Assembly (NCBI GenBank): GCA_021157815.1
Contig: JAGGVT010000135.1
Location: forward strand, 1-32,016
Direction: 5' to 3'
Length of the DNA stretch: 32,016 nucleotides
Source: a bacterium
Lineage (GTDB): Bacteria; JAJVIF01; JAGGVT01
The notes beneath the pieces are model-generated. The model searched no databases. It was not told where the DNA came from and worked only from the letters and a program-made list of their open reading frames with translations. Of the stretch, positions 23,492 through 29,521 are shown in pieces. Each line of letters starts with the position of its first letter. Positions within the stretch are counted from its first letter, which is position 1. Position numbers and translations under genes: made by a program.

Positions 23492-25819
23492 TTAGCATTT
23501 GGAATAGCCGCAGGAACGGCACTTGACACAACCCTCGGAAAATTCAAGCATACCGCCGCATTCAGGGCATTCCGGCCCCATGTCTGCGATTTTCAATCCT
23601 CTCGCTTTTTTTGCGGTGCCATTTCCGTTCGTTGTTTCGTTAATCTCGTTCAAGCCAAGAGACAATTGGCCGCGTTCCTTTCTGGCTTTGCGCATGGCAA
23701 TGTAATCTTCGATAACCTGCCCGATTGCATCCGAGCAACTGGCAATCAATTTGCCATGATGCCATGTTGGATTCGGACACCTTATTCCGCGCAGCTGATC
23801 CACAATTTTCTCAGGATCAATGCCGGATTTCAATGCGAGTGAAATCAGGCGGCTTATCGCCTCGACATGGCTGGAGATGCATCCACCGGTTTTTCCAAGC
23901 TGCGAGAAAACCTCATACAGCCCGTACTCATCCTCGTTTACCGTGATATACATATTTCCGCATCCGGTTTTGACTTTCCTTGTCGAGCCGACGATTATAT
24001 CAGGCCGTTTCCTTGGTATAAGCCGCGATGGTGTATCCGATGGCGGCACATCGGACTTTTTCGATGTCGCACCGGTTGATAAAACCTGCAACTGGCGTGA
24101 GCCGTCGCGGTATATCGTAACTCCCTTGCAGCCAAGTTCATACGCCAGCCAGTACACTTTTGCCACATCCTCCTGTGTGGCTGAATTTGGAAAGTTAACC
24201 GTTTTCGATACTGCGTTGTCGCAGTGTTTCTGGAACGCCGCCTGCATTCGTATGTGCCATTCGGGAGATATGTCATGCGCTGTGACAAACACGCGGCGAA
24301 CATCCTCGGGTATTTCATCGAAGTGAGCAATGGTGCCTGCATCGGCGATTCGCTCCATCAATTCCTCTGAATAAAACTCACGTTCCTTCGCGACTTTCTC
24401 GAATATCGGATTGACTTCAACCAGGCGATCATTATCCATTACAGTTCGGACATAACTAATGGCAAACAAAGGTTCGATCCCACTGGAGCATCCGGCGATT
24501 ATGCTTATCGTGCCGGTTGGCGCGATTGTTGTTGTTGTCGCGTTTCGAATTGGCGGCTCGCCTTTTTCCTTGAAAATCGATTTGTTGAAATTGGGAAATT
24601 CACCTCGTTCCGTGGCGAGTTCCCGCGATGCTTCAATCGATTTATCGTAAATAAAAGACATGATTTTTTCGCCAAGATCAGTCGCCTCTTTTGAATTGTA
24701 TGGAATACCGAGGTGCAGCAGGAGATCAGCAAATCCCATCAATCCCAGACCAATCTTTCTGTTCGCGTAAGTCATCCTGCGAATTTCTTTAAGCGGATAA
24801 TTATTCATCTCAATGACATTGTCGAGGAATCTGACCGAGGTGTTGATAGCCGAAGTGAGTTCATCCCAGTTAAATTCGAGTCCCTTTGATGTCTCCTTGA
24901 GGAATTTATCCAGGTTAAGTGATCCCAGGTTGCATGATTCGTATGGCAGAAGCGGCTGCTCGCCGCATGGATTTGTGCTTTCTATTTCTCCAACTGACGG
25001 TGTTGGATTATCTCGATTTATCCTGTCGATGAAAACGATACCCGGTTCACCGCTGCCCCATGCTTTCTCGATTATCGAAGCGAAAATCTTTCCCGCGTTG
25101 AGTGAGCCCATCGGTTCGCCGTTGCGTGGATTAAGCAAACTGAAATCTTCCGAGTTGCGCGCTTTCTCCATAAATTCCTCTGTCAATGCGACAGAGATAT
25201 TGAAATTATTCAGCTCAGATAAATCCGCTTTACACGATATGAAATCCTCTATGTCGGGATGGTCCACTTTGAGAATGCCCATGTTCGCGCCGCGGCGGGT
25301 TCCGCCCTGTTTGATTGCTTCAGTGGCGGCGTTGAATACTCGCATGAAACTTATAGGGCCGGAGGAAACTCCTTTTGTCGATTGAACGACATCGCTTTTT
25401 GGGCGAAGGCGTGAGAATGAAAATCCGGTTCCACCGCCGGATTTATGAATCAACGCTGTATTCTTTATGGTTTCAAAAATATCTTCCATCGAATCACCGA
25501 CAGGCAGCACAAAACAGGCTGACAGCTGCTGCAAATCAGCTCCGGCGTTCATCAGAGTGGGGGAGTTTGGCATGAACTTCAATGTTGTCATCAAAAGATA
25601 GAATTCTTTCATCCATTTTTTGACATCACTTTTAGTCCCGCCGAATTTCAGTTCAGCCTCAGCAATGTTTTGAGCCACCCGGGTGATTAATTCATCGGGA
25701 GTCTCAAGCACATTGTGGCTGTCATCCTTTTTTAAATACCGCCTTTCAAGAACTGTATTTGCATTCTTTGACAGTTCGATAGGGGTTGTCCCTTTTGTTG
25801 TTGATTTTTTGGGGTTCAT
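23492..25819 (-). CDS. nrdJ: Class II (adenosylcobalamin-dependent) ribonucleotide reductase
   Basis: 775 residues. The barrel carries FMPNSPTLMNAG at 82-93, redox cysteine C102, HKSGGGTGFSFSRLRPKSD at 125-143 and GGTRRGANMGIL at 172-183. The active-site loop is NPCGEQPLLPYESCNLGS with N283, C285 and E287, and the second redox cysteine C296. ATTTTIAPTGTISIIAGCSSGIEP follows. The C-terminus ends in a cysteine cluster (C751, C754, C764, C767, C770, C775) that likely binds zinc and carries the dithiol that re-reduces the active site. It makes deoxyribonucleotides without oxygen using coenzyme B12. ATG 25819 is followed by MNPKKSTTKG; transcription comes from a strong promoter about 75 bp upstream. 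No cobalamin riboswitch or NrdR box is recognised in the leader. Confidence 0.95.
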   Translation of the reverse strand: MNPKKSTTKGTTPIELSKNANTVLERRYLKKDDSHNVLETPDELITRVAQNIAEAELKFGGTKSDVKKWMKEFYLLMTTLKFMPNSPTLMNAGADLQQLSACFVLPVGDSMEDIFETIKNTALIHKSGGGTGFSFSRLRPKSDVVQSTKGVSSGPISFMRVFNAATEAIKQGGTRRGANMGILKVDHPDIEDFISCKADLSELNNFNISVALTEEFMEKARNSEDFSLLNPRNGEPMGSLNAGKIFASIIEKAWGSGEPGIVFIDRINRDNPTPSVGEIESTNPCGEQPLLPYESCNLGSLNLDKFLKETSKGLEFNWDELTSAINTSVRFLDNVIEMNNYPLKEIRRMTYANRKIGLGLMGFADLLLHLGIPYNSKEATDLGEKIMSFIYDKSIEASRELATERGEFPNFNKSIFKEKGEPPIRNATTTTIAPTGTISIIAGCSSGIEPLFAISYVRTVMDNDRLVEVNPIFEKVAKEREFYSEELMERIADAGTIAHFDEIPEDVRRVFVTAHDISPEWHIRMQAAFQKHCDNAVSKTVNFPNSATQEDVAKVYWLAYELGCKGVTIYRDGSRQLQVLSTGATSKKSDVPPSDTPSRLIPRKRPDIIVGSTRKVKTGCGNMYITVNEDEYGLYEVFSQLGKTGGCISSHVEAISRLISLALKSGIDPEKIVDQLRGIRCPNPTWHHGKLIASCSDAIGQVIEDYIAMRKARKERGQLSLGLNEINETTNGNGTAKKARGLKIADMGPECPECGGMLEFSEGCVKCRSCGYSKC

Positions 25820-25893
25820 ACATTACCCTCTCTTGATGCCCATTGGCATTTTTAAGATTTAAATCTGAACAAGACCCTGATAAAGGGATGGCA

Positions 25894-25922
25894 ATTATAC
25901 TGTACTTACGTTTAGCCGTCAA
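25894..25922 (-). promoter_or_regulatory. Strong sigma-70-type promoter for nrdJ
   Basis: On the minus strand: TTGACG (25917-25922), exactly 17 bp, consensus TATAAT (25894-25899). Eleven of twelve consensus positions match. The leader to the start codon is about 70 nt. Confidence 0.8.
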
Positions 25923-26257
25923 GCATATAGATAAAGATAAATAATATTATCCGATATGCGTTAGATTCAAATCGATGTTAAGATACTTAAAATGATCACA
26001 ATAAACCTGATTTACATTAATCCAGTTCACTGGATTCGCTAGTATATTTCATCCCTTTACATACTCTGGCACCGTTATAAATCGGTCTTTGGAGTAAAGG
26101 GGCTAAATCTTAAAGGATTAAAATACATTAAGTCAAGGACAATCTGAGCGCTGGCAATTGTATAACTTTGAGACCATAAGTTAAGCAAACCTATGCAGAT
26201 ATGTCCCTCCTTTAAGCAAATAACTAACCATATCTTAACTGGATTCAACCAAAAATA
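25923..26257. other. Intergenic region between divergent nrdJ and aroE
   Basis: No gene. A small perfect palindrome AATCCAGT-TC-ACTGGATT lies at 26019-26036. A TATAAC hexamer near 26161 could be an aroE -10 box but has no clear -35 partner. Neither a tRNA nor a known riboswitch is recognised. Confidence 0.5.
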
Positions 26258-27187
26258 ATGACAAAAAAAACTGAAAAATTCGCTTTAATCGGCTCAAATA
26301 TCAAACATTCGCTCTCTCCTGTAATCCATAATGCTGTTTTTCGGCGCGACGGAATCAACGCAAATTATGAAATCATTGACATTCCTCACAATAAATTAAC
26401 CCGAAAACGATTCGATGAGCTAACATCACAATACCGTGGACTTAATGTAACATCCCCATTTAAAACAATTGTAGCAAATTTATTAAACGAAAATTCAAAC
26501 GGCAATCTGGGTGATATCGCTCAGGCGACAGGTAGTGTAAACACGGTTGATATTCATCCGGTTGATGGCGTAACGGGATACAATACTGATGTTATCGGAT
26601 TTCACCGCGGCGTGCTGGATATCATGGCGGCGATGGCATTTTTTCCAACACGATTAATTTTGCTTGGCGCGGGTGGTGTCGCAAGATCAGTTATCCATTC
26701 CTTCATTGGGCATTATGAAAAATACTCGATACCAAAAATTCCGGTGATAATTATATTCATGAGAGATCCGGACAGGAATTTGGATATTATTAATCTGGTT
26801 ACAGGCATCTCACATAAAGGCCAAAAATTACGCCTGCAGTTCATGCAGTGGGATGATATGGAAATCACAAAAGCGATGAAATTGGGAGGATTGTTTGTAA
26901 ACGCCACTCCGCTCGGATCTGTAATACGCAGTGACAGTTGCTCATTCAGTTTCGAGGGAAAAAAAGTGGACGCCGGGAAATCGCTGACTGCAGCTGACCT
27001 GGTCTATAATCCATCCGAAACAATATTCCTGAAAACCGCAAAGGAAGCGGGAGTGCGTACAATAGGCGGACTCGGCATGCTTGTTTATCAGGCGCTGGCA
27101 TCACTCGAAATCTGGTTCGGGCAACGCATAAGCGAAAAAGGGATATTCGATGCACTAAAAACCGAAGGCTTCATCTGGATAAAATAA
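26258..27187 (+). CDS. aroE: Shikimate dehydrogenase AroE
   Basis: 309 residues, about 30 longer than typical AroE. Shikimate-binding motif HSLSPVIHN at 17-25 (S18, S20), catalytic K69 in GLNVTSPFK, N95 and D111 in SVNTV and GYNTDVIGF, NADP-binding GAGGVARS at 137-144, and NATPLGS then DLVYNPSETIFL near the end. It reduces 3-dehydroshikimate to shikimate in the aromatic amino-acid pathway. No Shine-Dalgarno sequence precedes ATG 26258, but MTKKTEKFALIGSNIKHSLSP fits the family's N-terminus. No other aro gene is adjacent. A terminator follows at 27220. Confidence 0.9.
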   Translation: MTKKTEKFALIGSNIKHSLSPVIHNAVFRRDGINANYEIIDIPHNKLTRKRFDELTSQYRGLNVTSPFKTIVANLLNENSNGNLGDIAQATGSVNTVDIHPVDGVTGYNTDVIGFHRGVLDIMAAMAFFPTRLILLGAGGVARSVIHSFIGHYEKYSIPKIPVIIIFMRDPDRNLDIINLVTGISHKGQKLRLQFMQWDDMEITKAMKLGGLFVNATPLGSVIRSDSCSFSFEGKKVDAGKSLTAADLVYNPSETIFLKTAKEAGVRTIGGLGMLVYQALASLEIWFGQRISEKGIFDALKTEGFIWIK

Positions 27188-27219
27188 CCAACACATATTG
27201 CTTTGGCATATTCCCATAA

Positions 27220-27249
27220 CACCACGCTTTAGCGTGGTGCCATTTTTTT
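27220..27249 (+). terminator. Intrinsic terminator of aroE
   Basis: CACCACGC-TTTA-GCGTGGTG (27220-27239) is a perfect 8-bp stem followed by CCATTTTTTT. It is a member of the dispersed CACCACGC palindrome family. Confidence 0.85.
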
Positions 27250-27256
27250 CTTTTAA

Positions 27257-27280
27257 CCTGCTAACCTGCTAATTTACTAC
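27257..27280. repeat. 8-bp satellite, left fragment
   Basis: Three units of the 8-bp satellite CCTGCTAA / TTTACTAC, directly before the inserted element. The main block resumes at 27571. Confidence 0.7.
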
Positions 27281-27568
27281 ACTATTGTCCGGTTAAGTTA
27301 GAGACCTATTGCCGTATTGCTTATTAACAGACAACATACCGGCTTATTGGTATTTATAAGACATGAATATTAAGTGAATGTCGAATCGTTCTATCCGTAA
27401 AAAGGGGACAGTCCACAACAGGCTTCAAATCCGATGTTATCAATATACTATACTGTAAACCCTTATTTATACAGTACTTATTCACTTTTTTGGGACATTC
27501 ACCTTTTTACTACTATCATGGAGTATTCTCAGTTTTTACTTATCTTCAAATTTAACCGGACAGTAGTG
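27280..27568. mobile_element. MITE copy C: TGTCCGGTTAA termini around the shared core
   Basis: Imperfect 20-bp inverted termini (27280-27299, CACTATTGTCCGGTTAAGTT, with 27549-27568). Inside, at 27395-27510, lies an inverted copy of the core found in copies A and B, without their GGCGCTTCAATAAA ends. The element splits the satellite; removing it nearly restores the 8-bp register. Confidence 0.7.
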
Positions 27569-27570
27569 AA

Positions 27571-27674
27571 CTTACTAACCTACTAACCTGCTAACTTACT
27601 AACCTGCTAACTTAATAACCTGTTAACTTACTAACCTGCTAACTTACTAACCTGCTAACCTGCTAACTTACTAA
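27571..27674. repeat. 8-bp tandem satellite (13 units)
   Basis: Thirteen consecutive 8-bp units alternating CTTACTAA and CCTGCTAA with few changes. It ends 6 bp before the carboxyltransferase stop codon. It has stop codons (TAA) in one plus frame per unit and is non-coding. Confidence 0.9.
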
Positions 27675-27680
27675 CCTCTT

Positions 27681-29228
27681 TCACATCGGCATACACCCGT
27701 GCTTCTTCGGCGGTATTTCCTCATGCTTGTTCAGGAGCATTTCCAGACCCTGAATCAATCTCGGACGAGTATCCTGCGGTTCGATTATGTCATCAATATA
27801 ACCGCGTTTTGCGGCTATATACGGATGATTGAACTTTTCATCATATTCAGCCTGCAGTTTCTTGCGGGTTTTATCCACATCTTTCGCTTTTGCCAGTTTC
27901 GCATGATGAATTATATTCACCGCACCCCGGGACCCCATCACCGCTACCTCAGCGCTGGGCCATGCCAGATTCAAATCCGCGTGAAGTTGTTTGGATGCCA
28001 TCACGATATACGCTCCACCGTATCCCTTGCGAGTTATCACCGTCAGTTTAGGAACAGTCGCCTCGCAATAGGCGTACAGCATTTTCGCGCCGTGACGGAT
28101 TATCCCGCCCAATTCCTGATGTTTTCCCGGCAAAAATCCAGGTACATCCTGGAACGTGATTATCGGTATGTTAAACGAATCGCAGAATCGTATGAATCGC
28201 GCGGCTTTGTCCGATGAGTTGATATCCAGAACTCCCGCGAGTATCTTCGGCTGATTCGCGACCAACCCCACGACATGACCATCCAGGCGCGCGAATCCTA
28301 TTATAATATTACGTGCGAACAGCGGCTGGATTTCAAAAAACGAACCTTCATCGACCACTGCAAAAAGTATATCCATCATGTCGTACGGCCTGTTTGGTTC
28401 GTTCGGAATGATATCGGAAAGGAGTTTTTCCCGGCGGAACGGATCATCATTCGATTTGATAAACGGCGGATCCTCCATGTTGTTCAGTGGAAGGTAACTC
28501 AAAAGCGAACGGATCATCATCAGGCATTCTTCCTCATTCGACGCCACCAGATGCGCCACTCCGCTGGTCTGATTATGTGTTATCGCTCCACCCAGTTCCT
28601 CCGCTGTGATATCCTCGTTCAGAACCTCTTTAATTACCTGCGGCCCTGTCAGGAACATGTGCGATGTCTTTTTCACCATGAGGACGAAATCCATCAGCGC
28701 CGGTGAATAAACCGCGCCGCCTGCGCACGGGCCCATGATCGCGCTGATTTGCGGAATCACTCCGCTTGCCATTACATTGTGATAGAAAAGGTCCGCGTAC
28801 CCGCCGAGCGCGACAACTCCCTCCTGGATTCGCGCACCGCCGGAATCGTTTATCCCGACAATCGGACACCCGACCTTCCGCGCGTTTTCCATCATTTTGC
28901 AGATTTTCTTCGCGTGAACCTCGCCGAGGCTGCCGCCCATTACAGTGAAATCCTGCGCAAAAACGAAAATCTGACGGCCGTCGATTCGACCCGCGCCGGT
29001 TACTACGCCGTCCCCGGGGAACGTCTTGATGTCCTTCGTGCTCTCCGGTTCAGCAAACTGGTCGTATTCGATAAACGAATTCGGGTCAAGCAGAATTTCG
29101 ACACGCTCCCGCGCGGTCAGCTTGCCCTTTTCGTGCTGTTTCTGTATTGCCTTCTCGCCCCCGCCGGCGGTAGCGGCGAGACGTCGTTGCCTCAACTCCT
29201 CCAACCGTTCTTTCTGTGTCTTTGGCAT
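27681..29228 (-). CDS. mmdA: Methylmalonyl-CoA decarboxylase alpha / propionyl-CoA carboxylase beta subunit
   Basis: 515 residues from ATG 29228 (MPKTQKERLEELRQRRLAAT), which follows AAGGAG; the longer open frame to 29372 would run into the tracrRNA and is rejected. Carboxyltransferase motifs: KLTARERVEILLDPNSF, FAQDFTVMGGSLGEVHAKKI, INDSGGARIQEGVVALGGYA, GPCAGGAVYSPALMDFVLMV, then ITFQDVPGFLPG and RKGYGGAYIVMASKQLHAD. The C-terminus ends in PPKKHG, as in many decarboxylase alpha subunits. It moves a carboxyl group between biotin and propionyl-CoA, either as part of a sodium pump or an ATP-driven carboxylase. The partner subunits (biotin carrier, membrane beta subunit or biotin carboxylase) are not in the window, so the direction of use is unknown. 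Its satellite-rich 3' flank is unusual. Confidence 0.88.
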   Translation of the reverse strand: MPKTQKERLEELRQRRLAATAGGGEKAIQKQHEKGKLTARERVEILLDPNSFIEYDQFAEPESTKDIKTFPGDGVVTGAGRIDGRQIFVFAQDFTVMGGSLGEVHAKKICKMMENARKVGCPIVGINDSGGARIQEGVVALGGYADLFYHNVMASGVIPQISAIMGPCAGGAVYSPALMDFVLMVKKTSHMFLTGPQVIKEVLNEDITAEELGGAITHNQTSGVAHLVASNEEECLMMIRSLLSYLPLNNMEDPPFIKSNDDPFRREKLLSDIIPNEPNRPYDMMDILFAVVDEGSFFEIQPLFARNIIIGFARLDGHVVGLVANQPKILAGVLDINSSDKAARFIRFCDSFNIPIITFQDVPGFLPGKHQELGGIIRHGAKMLYAYCEATVPKLTVITRKGYGGAYIVMASKQLHADLNLAWPSAEVAVMGSRGAVNIIHHAKLAKAKDVDKTRKKLQAEYDEKFNHPYIAAKRGYIDDIIEPQDTRPRLIQGLEMLLNKHEEIPPKKHGCMPM

Positions 29229-29249
29229 ATCGCAATTCTCCTTGTCAAA

Positions 29250-29278
29250 CCCTGAGCGAACAAAGTGAGTCGAAGGGC
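29250..29278. repeat. Short dispersed imperfect palindrome in the mmdA leader
   Basis: CCCTGAGCG … CGAAGGG forms an imperfect palindrome around AACAAAGTGAGT. It lies about 25 bp upstream of the mmdA start and is non-coding. Confidence 0.35.
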
Positions 29279-29360
29279 ATTTTTCAAGAATGGTAATTAT
29301 ATCATTAATGATGGAGTTTTGAGTGTGATTGTGAATCCCATATTTGCAAGTGTTTCTGGC

Positions 29361-29467
29361 AATAAAAAACACCCCGCTAGGGAGGTGTCGTTGCGATACC
29401 TCAGTATCACTGCTTTCGGGACTTGACGTCCCTTACTGTGACTTGACTAGAAACACCGCATAAGTAC
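29361..29467 (-). ncRNA. Candidate tracrRNA for the adjacent Cas9
   Basis: On the minus strand, a transcript starting near 29467 would hold in order: an anti-repeat (about 29433-29460, containing CTAGTCAAGTCACAGT), then AAGG and a GGGAC-GTCAA-GTCCC hairpin (29418-29432), a 5-bp GATAC-TGAG-GTATC hairpin (29395-29408), and a terminator stem ACACCTC…GGGGTGT (29369-29388) followed by TTTTTT. The order of anti-repeat, AAGG, short hairpins and terminator is that of type II-C tracrRNAs, and the position next to cas9 is typical. About 105 nt. No repeat is in the window to prove the pairing. Confidence 0.72.
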
Positions 29468-29473
29468 AATATA

Positions 29474-29479
29474 TATAAT
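29474..29479 (+). promoter_or_regulatory. Candidate cas9 -10 box
   Basis: Consensus TATAAT 43 bp before the cas9 start. The region 16-18 bp upstream has no good -35 box; TTGACT at 29443-29448 is 25 bp away, too far. It overlaps the -10 box of the opposite tracrRNA promoter. Confidence 0.45.
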
Positions 29480-29503
29480 CTCATATTATGCCGCATTTGT
29501 CAA
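29475..29503 (-). promoter_or_regulatory. Promoter of the candidate tracrRNA
   Basis: On the minus strand: consensus TTGACA (29498-29503), 17-bp spacer, GATTAT (29475-29480). Transcription would begin about 29466-29469, just before the anti-repeat. Confidence 0.7.
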
Positions 29504-29521
29504 GCTATAGGAGAGTTGAAA

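Noticed and set aside
25820-25893. Cobalamin riboswitch in the nrdJ leader
   Set aside because: The leader is only about 70 nt, too short, and shows no B12-box-like conserved core.
26019-26036. AATCCAGT palindrome as an operator or terminator
   Set aside because: The loop is only 2 nt, there is no T-run, and no regulator gene is nearby. It is recorded only as a palindrome.
27571-27674. CRISPR array from evenly spaced repeats
   Set aside because: Units are only 8 bp and contiguous, with no unique spacers. It is a simple satellite.
29229-29372. N-terminal extension of the carboxyltransferase to 29372
   Set aside because: The added 48 residues do not resemble the family, an AAGGAG site precedes the ATG at 29228, and the extension would overlap the tracrRNA terminator.
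29423-29460. Plus-strand copy of a degenerate CRISPR repeat upstream of cas9
   Set aside because: The same bases are better explained as the complement of the tracrRNA anti-repeat, since promoter and terminator both fit the minus strand. A single copy cannot be told apart from a repeat without the array.
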